Both the position numbers and the translations under genes were made by a program. A stretch of 64,000 nucleotides of DNA from Shewanella halifaxensis HAW-EB4. GTDB lineage: Bacteria > Pseudomonadota > Gammaproteobacteria > Enterobacterales > Shewanellaceae. The notes beneath the pieces were generated by a model that was not told where the DNA came from, did no database searches, and saw only the letters and a program-made list of their open reading frames with translations. The stretch covers positions 3,162,001 to 3,226,000 of the forward strand of contig NC_010334.1 in assembly GCF_000019185.1 (NCBI RefSeq), written 5' to 3'. Positions within the stretch are counted from its first letter, which is position 1, and every line of letters starts with the position of its first letter. Shown here piece after piece: positions 54,285-63,163 of this stretch.

Positions 54285-55289
54285 CTACCCTTTCATTACT
54301 ATCACAGTGTCACTCTCATCATGACTGGCGGCATATTGATCAAATATACTCATTGCGATTGATTTAGAAGAATTAGAACATTGGTCTATTGACGAAAAAT
54401 GGAAATAAGGGAGGAAACCTGAGTGGAGAATAAAACAGAATGGTATCGGCCTGCTAAACCTCATCACATTGATCTTTTCAAGCATGATTAAATCGTCGTT
54501 TTCCTTTTGAATCGAAAAGCAGATTTGGGGTATTGAGTGCGCATGAATACCTATGCTACCAAGGCTTGCAAACTCAACGGTATCCCCAGCAAGCCTTAAC
54601 AGGGCCAGTTCAAAACGACATGCATGCTCACTTGCCTTAAGCGTGCACGAGCACTTTTCAATCAACTGTTCTAACGGTAGTCTGCAATTTTCCTTGATGA
54701 TCTCTTTGGAAATATCGGTAATCACTGAGGTTTTTAGCCTTTGCTCTACACACTTAAGAAGTGCAACGAGTACTTTGTCACCTTCATATTCTATAATCAT
54801 GTGCTCATTAGTATTTAAATTAGCATCGACAGCAGGAAGGGAAACGACTCCAATATCCACAAAATCATCAGGAACGGGAAGATACTTCCTTAATGTGATT
54901 GATGTGCCTGACGGGTCACTCTTTTGGACAATCAACTCATCAACTGAGCGACGTGCTGCACCAAATCCCATTCCCATACTTCCGTACGTACTGTAACCGT
55001 CGCACATTGCATCCGTTAAATTCTGTATTCCTGGACCATAATCATCGATATGGATCTCAAGGCCTTTATTATTAGAAGTACGTGTGATGGTCGCCATTCC
55101 GCGTTCGGCGTGGCGTATAACATTCATCGCAATTTCAGACACCGCGATAAAAATCAAACCACTTTCATATGCCAAAAATCCGAGATGTTCTGCTATTACC
55201 TTGCTGACGCCAGCGATATAATAAACATCTGCTTCCTCGATTATTTCACATATAAAAAGGTTATCTTTCTGTAAATAATCAGGCCGCAT
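54285..55289 (-). CDS. RsbT-like kinase fused to degenerate SpoIIE-like domain
   Basis: The 334-residue protein has an N-terminal GHKL ATPase domain of the RsbT/RsbW class: N-box SEIAMNVIRHAERG, G1 as DDYGPGI, G2 as GSMGMGFGAARRSVDEL, and a final GTSITL. Residues of about 160-300 align with RsbX/SpoIIE PP2C-type phosphatases, but the DGxGHG metal-binding signature is missing at the expected place, so phosphatase activity is doubtful. The start ATG shares one base with the stop of the STAS gene. By analogy with stressosome modules it should phosphorylate the STAS partner. This is inferred from context and domain type. Confidence 0.85.
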   Translation of the reverse strand: MRPDYLQKDNLFICEIIEEADVYYIAGVSKVIAEHLGFLAYESGLIFIAVSEIAMNVIRHAERGMATITRTSNNKGLEIHIDDYGPGIQNLTDAMCDGYSTYGSMGMGFGAARRSVDELIVQKSDPSGTSITLRKYLPVPDDFVDIGVVSLPAVDANLNTNEHMIIEYEGDKVLVALLKCVEQRLKTSVITDISKEIIKENCRLPLEQLIEKCSCTLKASEHACRFELALLRLAGDTVEFASLGSIGIHAHSIPQICFSIQKENDDLIMLEKINVMRFSRPIPFCFILHSGFLPYFHFSSIDQCSNSSKSIAMSIFDQYAASHDESDTVIVMKG

Positions 55290-55717
55290 TATTCAGCGTT
55301 TTTTATCAGTTTATAACCTGAAAGCCTATAGGATAAGGTCAAGGCAGATTTCAGATCCCGCTCCACTCTGACATCACCGATTGAAACACCTGTAGTCACC
55401 ATAGTGTTTGCTAAAATGGAACTTATTCCGCAGTAAATTGTTGATACACCCACGAGCTTTAAAATATTACCGAGGCGAATTATTTGCCCAGCAATGGCAG
55501 AGTCAATCGCATCAACATTTCCAAGGTCGATGATGACTAAATTGATGCATCTAGATTCACACTCATAGGTTAATTTTTCGATTACCGCGCTCATTCTAGC
55601 GGAGTCTAACGAACCGAAAAGGCCAGAATACATACAGCCATCGGTGATTTCAGCCACCACCATTGGCACCTCACCACTAATCTGTTTTCTACTTACTGCT
55701 ACTTTATCTAAATTCAT
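55289..55717 (-). CDS. STAS-domain protein, RsbS-like
   Basis: The 142-residue protein is a single STAS domain. It resembles the RsbS/RsbR antagonist group rather than SulP-type STAS: LVIIDLGNVDAIDSAIAGQI contains a candidate phospho-acceptor Ser (in DSA), and GVSTIYCGISSILANTMVTT is the typical helix/loop after it. A strong AAAGGAAGG site precedes the ATG. It is the first gene of a three-gene operon with an RsbT-like kinase and a PAS-GGDEF-EAL protein. Upstream lies a 640-base region without a supported gene. No RsbR-type sensor is next to it. Confidence 0.85.
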   Translation of the reverse strand: MNLDKVAVSRKQISGEVPMVVAEITDGCMYSGLFGSLDSARMSAVIEKLTYECESRCINLVIIDLGNVDAIDSAIAGQIIRLGNILKLVGVSTIYCGISSILANTMVTTGVSIGDVRVERDLKSALTLSYRLSGYKLIKNAE

Positions 55718-56293
55718 GAAACCTTCCTTTGGCTTTACTTATGAACAGTGTAGAAAAAACCTCAAACAAGCTGCTGTAAATGATTTTTTCTTGGACTCAA
55801 TTCCTTTTATTTCCAATTGCAATAAGTTCACAAAAAACAAATAAGGCGAATGCTCTTACCTTGAGCGCCTTTAAAAGCACCAGTGTATGCTTGGTCTAGG
55901 TCGGTGTGCCTCCATATTAAAAGTGGTATCTAACTGCATGAAGTCACACGAAAGCTCATGTTTTACAGAGAGATGAACTAAGCCAAAAGCTGGCCTTTTT
56001 TGTGAAATGTTACAGTTGATAAGAACAAGGTGGCTGATGATTACATCCATCACAATCGTAGTACTCATTTCAATATGAGCGCACCCAATTAAACAGTAGA
56101 ATCTACTTTAGTAAAAAGCAAATATAATTTATACCAAGTTCGGAATTTAAGTTTTAAGTACTACATAACAAGTAATTAAGTGCTGATAATCGATAGAATT
56201 ACATATTATTGATTATTAGTGGATGGCTATGACCCTATGAGTACCTGCACGTTAACGCTGCCCAACAGTGACCTAACCATTGAATACTGCATA
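55718..56293. other. Long intergenic region, possible repeat
   Basis: No gene is supported in these 576 bases. A 65-codon minus-strand frame (56068-55871) ends in AHRPRPSIHWCF; I recall similar short frames near many Shewanella genes and suspect an interspersed repeat rather than a protein. The promoter of the STAS operon should lie at the left end. The right part (56070-56290) is very AT-rich and unremarkable. Confidence 0.35.
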
Positions 56294-56335
56294 TAAAAAA
56301 AGGAAGCCTAGATATTATCCAGGCTTCCTTTTTAA
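56294..56335 (-). terminator. Terminator downstream of fabB
   Basis: The 13-bp stem AAAAAGGAAGCCT / AGGCTTCCTTTTT encloses an 11-base loop and has a T-run on the minus strand. It lies 24 bases past the fabB stop. Confidence 0.88.
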
Positions 56336-56358
56336 AGAAGTTTATTGCTAAGTACTAT

Positions 56359-57570
56359 TTACTTGTACTTACGCATAACCAACGTTGCGTTTGTGCCACC
56401 AAAACCAAAGCTGTTGCTCATCACAGTGTTAAGCTCTTTCTCAGTCATTTCGGTCACAATCGGCATGCCTTCCGCTTTTTCATCGAGTGTATCGATATTG
56501 ATGCTCGGCGCAATAAAACTGCTTTCCATCATGATTAAGCTGTAAATCGCTTCGTGTGCACCCGCAGCACCTAGCGCATGGCCAGTCAGAGACTTAGTCG
56601 ATGCGATAGCTGGTAGGTTATCACCAAAGGTTTCACGCAGTGCCTCAAGCTCTCGCGTATCGCCCACTGGCGTTGAAGTACCGTGAGTGTTGATGTAATC
56701 GATTGGTGTGTCTACGTCGGCAAGAGCCATCTGCATACAACGAACCGCACCCTCACCCGATGGCGCAACCATGTCATAGCCGTCTGATGACGCGCCATAA
56801 CCGATGATCTCAGCGTAGATTTTTGCGCCACGAGCAAGAGCATGTTCTAGCTCCTCAACAACCACGATACCGCCGCCACCAGAGATAACAAAACCATCAC
56901 GGTCTGCATCGTAGGTACGAGACGCTTTTGTTGGATCATCATTATACTTACTTGATAGCGCGCCCATAGCATCGAAGCCCATGGTTAGCGTCCAATCAAC
57001 TTCTTCTGCACCACCTGCAAATACCATATCTTGCTTACCCATCTGGATAAGCTCAGCTGCGTGGCCAATGCAGTGCGCACTGGTTGCACAAGCAGAACTG
57101 ATAGAGTAGTTCATGCCCTTAATTTTAAATGGCGTTGCTAAACACGCACTCGCTGTGCTCGACATGATACGCGGCACAATATATGGGCCAACGCGCTTAA
57201 CGCCTTTGGCACGCAAGGTGTCTGCAGCTTGAACCTGGTTTGCTGAAGATGCGCCGCCCGAGCCTACGATAATACCGACTCGAGGGTCTGAATACTGCTC
57301 TTCAACTAAACCTGCATCTTTAATCGCTTCTTGCATTGCGATATGTGCGTAGGCTGCTGCATTACCCATAAAGCGCAATGCTTTACGGTCAATATATTCT
57401 GATGGGTCAATCTTAATGTCGCCCCAAACATGACTACGCAGCTTCATTTCTTCAAACTGATCTGAGTGGGTAATACCACTACGACCCGCTTTTAATGATT
57501 CAGTGACTTCTTGCTTGTTGTTACCGATACTTGAAACGACGCCAAGCCCGGTGATCACGACTCTTTTCAT
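56359..57570 (-). CDS. fabB: 3-oxoacyl-ACP synthase I
   Basis: The ATG at 57570 gives 403 residues beginning MKRVVITGLGVVSSIGNNKQ, as in FabB; a 21-codon extension has no support. It is a beta-ketoacyl-ACP synthase that elongates acyl chains and is needed for unsaturated fatty acids. The catalytic Cys is in SSACATSAHC, and the two His in NTHGTSTPVGD and LTGHALGAAG. Length and fingerprints match FabB rather than FabF. It is transcribed divergently from mnmC, as in E. coli, with 230 bases between. Confidence 0.95.
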   Translation of the reverse strand: MKRVVITGLGVVSSIGNNKQEVTESLKAGRSGITHSDQFEEMKLRSHVWGDIKIDPSEYIDRKALRFMGNAAAYAHIAMQEAIKDAGLVEEQYSDPRVGIIVGSGGASSANQVQAADTLRAKGVKRVGPYIVPRIMSSTASACLATPFKIKGMNYSISSACATSAHCIGHAAELIQMGKQDMVFAGGAEEVDWTLTMGFDAMGALSSKYNDDPTKASRTYDADRDGFVISGGGGIVVVEELEHALARGAKIYAEIIGYGASSDGYDMVAPSGEGAVRCMQMALADVDTPIDYINTHGTSTPVGDTRELEALRETFGDNLPAIASTKSLTGHALGAAGAHEAIYSLIMMESSFIAPSINIDTLDEKAEGMPIVTEMTEKELNTVMSNSFGFGGTNATLVMRKYK

Positions 57571-57800
57571 TATTAACTTTCCATTTTGTACATCTAGTAC
57601 CAATTTTGCTGCACCAATGGTATCGCTTTTCATCCATTTAAGTGGTCAGCTTTCCATAAAGAACACAAAAATAATGCTCATTATGAGACCTTACGTATAA
57701 TCTTTGCCCAAATATGCCCATAAAAAGGTACAATTTCCGCAAGTGAAAACGATTCTAAAGCATATCTGTGAGTGCTTAATTTACCATTAAAGACATAACC

Positions 57801-59711
57801 ATGACAGTAAGTAAAATTCTCAAGCAAGTAATTAATCGTAAAACGACTCGGCAGATAGTGATTGCGCAGCTAGGTTTAGGCTCGCTAGCAAGCTTGAAGC
57901 AGTTAATCATTGAGCAGCTTCAGCTTATATCTGACCACAGAGTCACGCTGAAGATTTTTAGCCAGATAGAGCCAAACTTACACACATTCATCTCTGATAC
58001 TGAGCTAGCTGAACTGTTTAGCTCAAAGCCAAACACCAGCTTAAGTTTGGCGGCGATAGAAGGCTGTCAGCGAATTATTGTTAATGATGGCAAGCTGAAG
58101 ATTGATTTTCATCTGGGAAGTTACGCTCAACAATTACAACAGTTACCCATTGTCAGCTCGGGATTTATTGATGGCTGGAACATGGCGGACAACCTAGCGC
58201 AAGAGCAATTAGATAGTGCACTTTTTTGGCAAATGGCGAAGTTAGCTCATAATGACTGCCTATTTTGCCTTGAGCCCACATTAACGCCAGAAGCTCAGCA
58301 ACAGAGTCTTTTACTTGCCGAGCAAGTCGGTTTATATAGCGAGCTGCCGCTCAAAAACGATGATACCCTCTTTCAAGAGCGCGCCGCCCTTCGCGCGCAG
58401 AGCCACCAGCAGCAAGCCCCATTTCCTATCTGTCCAGCCGCTTTAACGCCTGTTGAAAACGATATTGGTATCGCCATTATTGGCGGCGGTGTAGCCAGTG
58501 CGTGTTTGGCTCTGTCGTTAGCCGAACGAGATCAACGAGTCACTCTTTTTTGTGAAGACGATGCCTTAGCCCAAGCCGCCTCCGGCAACAAACAAGGGGC
58601 TATCTATCCACTGCTCACTCCAGATAACAACACTTTAAGCCAATATTTTCAGCAGGCTTACCTTTTTAGCTTACAAAGACTGAAAACACTCGCCGCTAGA
58701 GGACATAAAATTGATTTTGACCTATGCGGTGTAGTGCACACCGGGCATGATGAGCGCAGCCGCAAGCGGGTGGCCAAGATTACCCATGGTCACAACTGGG
58801 AGCCGAATATCGCCCTGGCTATTGCTGCCGAACAGGCATCCAACATTGCAGGGGTTAAACTTGATGACGGCGGTCTTTTCTACCCACAAGGTGGCTGGGT
58901 ATCACCACAAGACTTTACTCGCGCGGCATTTAATCAAGCACAAGCAATTAGCGATGCTTCCCTTAAGCTCAATACCCAGATAACCGGTATTCATAGCAAA
59001 GATAACGTTTGGTACCTTAGCAGCAAGACAGAACGCTTTGGCCCCTTTAAGGCACTTATTGTTGCCAACGGTAAGTCGATCACTCAATACCCACAAACAC
59101 AATACCTACAAGCCACAGGTTTTAGAGGTCAAGTCAGCCATGTCCCCTCTCGAGCCAAGCTATCAAAACTCAGCGCAGTACTGTGCGCACACGGTTATAT
59201 GACGCCCAGCAATAACGACTTGCACTGCTTAGGCGCGAGTTACGTTAAAAACGCTGCTGATACTCGTTACAGCCCTAGCGAGCAAGTCGAGAACTTACAC
59301 AAAATTCAACATAGCTATATCGGCCAAGATTGGATAGAAGATATCGATGTCTCAGGCCATAGCGCCCGTGTTGACGTACGTATGGTGACCCGAGATCATG
59401 CCCCAATGATGGGTCCTGTACCTAATTTAGACGCTATCTTAGCGCTTTATCAGCAGCATCAACTGACGCCTGAAAGCCGCCAATTCTGGCAAACTCATGC
59501 GGCGCCAACTCATAAAAACTTATATGTTCTCGGTGGCCTAGGCTCACGCGGATTATGCTCAGGCCCTTTAGCCGCCGAGGCACTAGCTGCACAAATTTGT
59601 GGCGAACCGATGCCGATTAGTTTGGACTTTGTGTCACTACTAAACCCAAATCGGATGTGGATGCGTAAGCTATTAAAAGGTAAAGCACTAGAGATGAGTG
59701 GAAAGAGTTAG
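57801..59711 (+). CDS. mnmC: MnmC-like tRNA modification protein, divergent N-domain
   Basis: The 636-residue protein keeps the C-terminal FAD-dependent MnmC1 domain: IAIIGGGVASACLALSLAER (about 227-246), the ASGNKQGAIYPLLTPDNN segment and a GLGSRGLCSGPLAAEALA C-terminal FAD loop. This domain removes carboxymethyl from cmnm5s2U34 in tRNA. The N-terminal MnmC2 methyltransferase domain is recognisable but divergent: the usual ELGFGTGLNF motif is reduced to AQLGLGSLASLK, and the DGFAPxxNPxMW motif to IDGWNMADNLAQEQL. The position next to fabB is conserved with E. coli. Loss of SAM binding is inferred, not proven. Confidence 0.85.
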   Translation: MTVSKILKQVINRKTTRQIVIAQLGLGSLASLKQLIIEQLQLISDHRVTLKIFSQIEPNLHTFISDTELAELFSSKPNTSLSLAAIEGCQRIIVNDGKLKIDFHLGSYAQQLQQLPIVSSGFIDGWNMADNLAQEQLDSALFWQMAKLAHNDCLFCLEPTLTPEAQQQSLLLAEQVGLYSELPLKNDDTLFQERAALRAQSHQQQAPFPICPAALTPVENDIGIAIIGGGVASACLALSLAERDQRVTLFCEDDALAQAASGNKQGAIYPLLTPDNNTLSQYFQQAYLFSLQRLKTLAARGHKIDFDLCGVVHTGHDERSRKRVAKITHGHNWEPNIALAIAAEQASNIAGVKLDDGGLFYPQGGWVSPQDFTRAAFNQAQAISDASLKLNTQITGIHSKDNVWYLSSKTERFGPFKALIVANGKSITQYPQTQYLQATGFRGQVSHVPSRAKLSKLSAVLCAHGYMTPSNNDLHCLGASYVKNAADTRYSPSEQVENLHKIQHSYIGQDWIEDIDVSGHSARVDVRMVTRDHAPMMGPVPNLDAILALYQQHQLTPESRQFWQTHAAPTHKNLYVLGGLGSRGLCSGPLAAEALAAQICGEPMPISLDFVSLLNPNRMWMRKLLKGKALEMSGKS

Positions 59712-59785
59712 CTCTGAGATGGCCGCGGGCCTTTAACCCTCAATATTTCAGGGCCCCACCACCAAACTCGGTGGTTAGCCGAAAA

Positions 59786-59813
59786 TAGAAAAGCCACTCT
59801 ACAGTGGCTTCTA
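59786..59813. terminator. Terminator between mnmC and the TrmH-family gene
   Basis: The stem AAGCCAC / GTGGCTT with a 6-base loop is flanked by A- and T-rich ends and lies between two convergent genes. Confidence 0.7.
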
Positions 59814-59825
59814 AAACAACAAAAG

Positions 59826-60350
59826 TTAACGCTTTACCCTAACTCGATTGTTAGTATCGCGGCTACTTCTAATAAGCTCATCGCTGGCGATAGATGAAGA
59901 CTTAGCCAATCGGTCATAAAGCAAAACGTTTACTGACGCCGCTAAATTCATGCAACCCACGGTTGGCACGTAAACCACGGCATCGGCACCGTTAACAACC
60001 TGCTGACTAATGGTGCCATCTTCTGGGCCAAAAATATAAATCGCTTTTTCTGGATGCTCAAACTCAGGTAAAGGAATCGCTCCTTCGACCAGATCGACAC
60101 ACACCACTTTCACATCAGGTTCTATCGCATCGAGTAATGATTCCACTTTGCTAAGTGGAATTGAACTACTCGCACGCTTAGTGTCAGTATTGTATTGAGC
60201 ACTGCCGTTAGTGGACGCTAACTCATACCGTTTACCTGTATAGAAAACTGCATCAGCGCTATAGCAACCCACGGCGCGCATAATGCCACCAACATTGGTC
60301 GGACTTTTTGGGTTTACAAGGCCAATTGCAACAAAACTACTCATACTCAT
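59826..60350 (-). CDS. TrmH-family (SpoU) RNA methyltransferase
   Basis: The 174-residue protein has the alpha/beta-knot motifs of the SPOUT/TrmH class: N-terminal GLVNPKSPTNVGGIMRAVGC, motif 2 IYIFGPEDGTIS and motif 3 VYVPTVGCMNLAASVNVLLY. It should 2'-O-methylate ribose in an rRNA or tRNA. It lacks an N-terminal RNA-binding extension and is somewhat like TrmL in length, though the target is not clear. Two ATG codons lie six bases apart at the start; the first is used. The tail is basic (RVRVKR). Confidence 0.85.
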   Translation of the reverse strand: MSMSSFVAIGLVNPKSPTNVGGIMRAVGCYSADAVFYTGKRYELASTNGSAQYNTDTKRASSSIPLSKVESLLDAIEPDVKVVCVDLVEGAIPLPEFEHPEKAIYIFGPEDGTISQQVVNGADAVVYVPTVGCMNLAASVNVLLYDRLAKSSSIASDELIRSSRDTNNRVRVKR

Positions 60351-60420
60351 AAAAGCTTAAACTCTCATTAACCTATACATTTAACGCTTAATACCGATAT
60401 AGAACACTTAAGAAAAGTAC

Positions 60421-60690
60421 TTATGCCGCTAATTTTACACTCAATTGAGCCCAAGCATCATTTACCAGTGCATAGTCACTGTCACTCAACTCTTCTCTCG
60501 CAAGCAGCAAACACTCGGTCATCTTAGCTTCTAACGCGCTTAGCCCCTGCTCAGTCTCAACTTCTAGCTGTGACAACACAACAGCAAAGTGACCTTGTAA
60601 ATAACCACTTGCGAATAACGCGTCATCATCGCCTTCGGCAACAATGCTCTCAATCCAGTCTTGTAGTGTTTGCTCATACTTCTCAATCAT
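60421..60690 (-). CDS. yfcL: YfcL family protein
   Basis: The 89-residue acidic protein matches YfcL, an uncharacterised family: MIEKYEQTLQDWIESIVAEG and the central DDALFASGYLQGHFAVVLSQ. In E. coli yfcL lies next to mnmC and near aroC, as here. A GGAG site precedes the ATG. No domain, membrane segment or catalytic motif is visible. Confidence 0.88.
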   Translation of the reverse strand: MIEKYEQTLQDWIESIVAEGDDDALFASGYLQGHFAVVLSQLEVETEQGLSALEAKMTECLLLAREELSDSDYALVNDAWAQLSVKLAA

Positions 60691-60843
60691 CGAGGGCTCC
60701 GCATTTTTTATTATGGACTAGCTGTCGACACTTTCGCCATCTAGTCAAAACGTTTAGATAAATTTTCACATCAGACGATATATATTAATAGCCAGAGATC
60801 GTTCAGTCTGCAATTTAAAGACCGACTTGATGAACACTCTTTG

Positions 60844-61965
60844 TTATGCCAAGTCCGGGTTTGCAACCTGATACATCACGTAATCATGATAACCCGTGAT
60901 CACTTTATAGTAACCCGTTAGCGCTTTATCTAATTCAGGGTCGCCACTATCCACAATTAACGGCCTACCTTCAAGTGCTTTTAGCTTTGTTTTTGTCGCT
61001 AGGATAACAATATTGTCTTTTCCTACACGCCTTATCAGCTCGGGACTGAGCTGCTGGTTGCCCCGCCCCAAGATATGTCCTTGACCGCCAATTAACGTAA
61101 TGAACAGCTTTAGCGCTTTGTTTTCTGAGAGCTGTAGAAGTTCGCTGGCAGACAAGTCGCTGGCAACTAAGGCCTCATCTTGAATAACGTCGACACCTAG
61201 CAGGGTGTTATCAAGCGCTAACTCACTCATCACCGCGGCAACGGTGCTACCCGACCCCATGATGCAGAGGTTATCTTCCATCTGCTCAATCGCTTCTGCA
61301 GCTATATCGGCAAGCACCAGCTCATCGCTCTCTTTACCGCCCATTTTAACCGCTTGCACGTATCTTGGCTCGGCAGGCACTAACATTTCGCCAAAGCGGC
61401 GCGCGCGCACCACACCGTCTCTAAACGCAATCTCGTCGATATCCATCACATCGGCGCTCATTAAGCTGACTAAATCACCGTCGAGTAGCATTTTCACCAC
61501 CATACCTGACGCATGAGGGGTAATACCGTATACACCAGAGTGAATTTTAACGCCTGCAGGTACGCCTAACACGGGAATGTTGTCGTCGGCGATGGCATAC
61601 ACATCTCGCGCGGTACCGTCACCACCAGCAAATAGCAACAAATCTAACGTTTCATTCAATAGCTCACTGACTACTTTTTGAGTGTCTTGAGCCCCAGTCT
61701 CACTCGGCGCTTGGTATACCACTCGAGTAGTAAAACCCATCTCTTTCGCAAGCTTCTCTCCCATATCACCTGAGGCTGTTATCACCTCAATACGCGCTTT
61801 ATAAGGTTCGATAACGGTAAGCGCTTGCTGCATTCTAAGATCCGCCTTAGGCACGGCTCCTTTGGCTATCGCCTCTGAAGCTACCCCATCACTGCCTTTT
61901 AGGCCGACACTACCGCCAAGGCCTGCAAGTGGATTAATAATTAACCCGAGACGAAACTTTCCCAC
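60844..61965 (-). CDS. ATP-NAD kinase family protein
   Basis: The start is set at GTG 61965, since GGAG lies eight bases upstream; TTG two codons earlier (61971) is too close to that site. The 373-residue protein has the NAD-kinase/diacylglycerol-kinase-type fold: LGLIINPLAGLGGSVGLKG at the N-terminus, the conserved GGDGTARDV loop, and VLGVPAGVKIHSGVYGITP. It belongs to the group that includes AcoX-like ATP-NAD kinases. Real NAD kinase activity is uncertain, since a canonical NadK is expected elsewhere. It is a gene apart, next to an MFS gene. Confidence 0.82.
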   Translation of the reverse strand: MGKFRLGLIINPLAGLGGSVGLKGSDGVASEAIAKGAVPKADLRMQQALTVIEPYKARIEVITASGDMGEKLAKEMGFTTRVVYQAPSETGAQDTQKVVSELLNETLDLLLFAGGDGTARDVYAIADDNIPVLGVPAGVKIHSGVYGITPHASGMVVKMLLDGDLVSLMSADVMDIDEIAFRDGVVRARRFGEMLVPAEPRYVQAVKMGGKESDELVLADIAAEAIEQMEDNLCIMGSGSTVAAVMSELALDNTLLGVDVIQDEALVASDLSASELLQLSENKALKLFITLIGGQGHILGRGNQQLSPELIRRVGKDNIVILATKTKLKALEGRPLIVDSGDPELDKALTGYYKVITGYHDYVMYQVANPDLA

Positions 61966-62008
61966 AATCAATACTCCATTTTGACGCTAACTTTCACTAC
62001 TAAGTAGT

Positions 62009-63163
62009 CTATGCCTGTGCTTTAGGAATGAATAACACGGCTAGCATAGATAAAAATGCGCAGCCTGCGGCAAAGATCCAAGTGGACATGGCGCCGGAGC
62101 CATCACCCCAGATAATGCCACATAGCCAAGTCCCTATTGCCCCACCCACGCCAAAGCTTAAGCTCGCATATAACGCCTGCCCTTGGCTTCGGCGGCTAAT
62201 ATCAAAATGCTTGTGTACAAACTGAATCGATGCCGCATGGGTTAAGCCAAAAGTAAAGGCATGTAATAGTTGGCTAATACTCAGGTATAAGATGTTCTCA
62301 ACACCATAAGCGAGTAATAGCCAGCGAACGGCGGTTAAGCCGATGCTCACCACCAGCAAAAACTTCACCCCAAAGCGACCCAATAATTTAGGGGCGTACA
62401 TAAACATGACGATTTCAGCCACCACACCCAGCGCGACAAAAATACCGGCAGCAGATTCAGAGTAGCCAGCCTGCTTTAAATACAGAACGAAGAAACCATA
62501 AAATGGCCCAGCACTCATCTGTAGTAACATAGCTGACACTAAAAACCAGATTAAGGCTTTATCGAAGACCAGTGGCTTACGTATTTGAGTGTTATCGACA
62601 ACGGCTCGATTAGACGGTAATGGCAGTGCGCTAATAAGCATACCGATAAATAGCGTCATGCCAATATAGGGTAAAATCTGTGGCCCCCAGTGCCCAATAG
62701 CAAAACCGCCGCTGACAACCAGTACGATATAACCAACACTGCCCCAACTTCTAATCGCACCGTAGCGATTAGCGTCATCACCTAAGGTTTCAAGAGTGAT
62801 AACCTCGAGCTGAGCTAGTATGGCGTTCCAGAAAAAGGTATATACCGCTAGGCTAATCGCTAAGTAAGCGAGGCCGCCGTCATAGAAAAAAGTGAGATAA
62901 CTTAATGCTGCGGCGCCGGCACCAATCTTAATGAGTTCGGAGCGCATACCGGTTTTATCGGCAACGATGGCCCATAAGTTCGGTGCGATAATCCGCGTGC
63001 CCATTAAGATTGCAAGCAAGAAGCCTATTTCTTGGGCGTCAAAACCACGGCTATCAAAAAAAACGCCAAGATAAGGCACCATAATGCCAAGAATAGAAAA
63101 GAAAAAGAAATAACATGCACAGAGCCAGCGCAGTTGCTGCTCTGTGCTTTTGGGTTGAAACAT
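62009..63163 (-). CDS. MFS transporter, MFS_1-like (HcaT/LacY-type)
   Basis: The 384-residue membrane protein has about 12 helices and the MFS_1_like pattern with ALLMGTRIIAPNLWAIVADK-type sequence early in the chain and GALRSWGSVGYIVLVVSGGF-like helix 5 region. It resembles the 3-phenylpropionate transporter HcaT and the YcaD-like group. The substrate is unknown. The ATG shares one base with the aroC stop (TAATG), so it is translationally coupled to aroC. In Shewanella genomes this aroC-MFS pair is common by recollection. Confidence 0.85.
   Translation of the reverse strand: MFQPKSTEQQLRWLCACYFFFFSILGIMVPYLGVFFDSRGFDAQEIGFLLAILMGTRIIAPNLWAIVADKTGMRSELIKIGAGAAALSYLTFFYDGGLAYLAISLAVYTFFWNAILAQLEVITLETLGDDANRYGAIRSWGSVGYIVLVVSGGFAIGHWGPQILPYIGMTLFIGMLISALPLPSNRAVVDNTQIRKPLVFDKALIWFLVSAMLLQMSAGPFYGFFVLYLKQAGYSESAAGIFVALGVVAEIVMFMYAPKLLGRFGVKFLLVVSIGLTAVRWLLLAYGVENILYLSISQLLHAFTFGLTHAASIQFVHKHFDISRRSQGQALYASLSFGVGGAIGTWLCGIIWGDGSGAMSTWIFAAGCAFLSMLAVLFIPKAQA

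Noticed and set aside
57571..57800. FadR- or FabR-type operator between fabB and mnmC
   Set aside because: AAGTGGTCAGC at 57640-57650 matches only half of a FadR site, and no FabR palindrome is visible. A motif scan with a Shewanella matrix would be needed.
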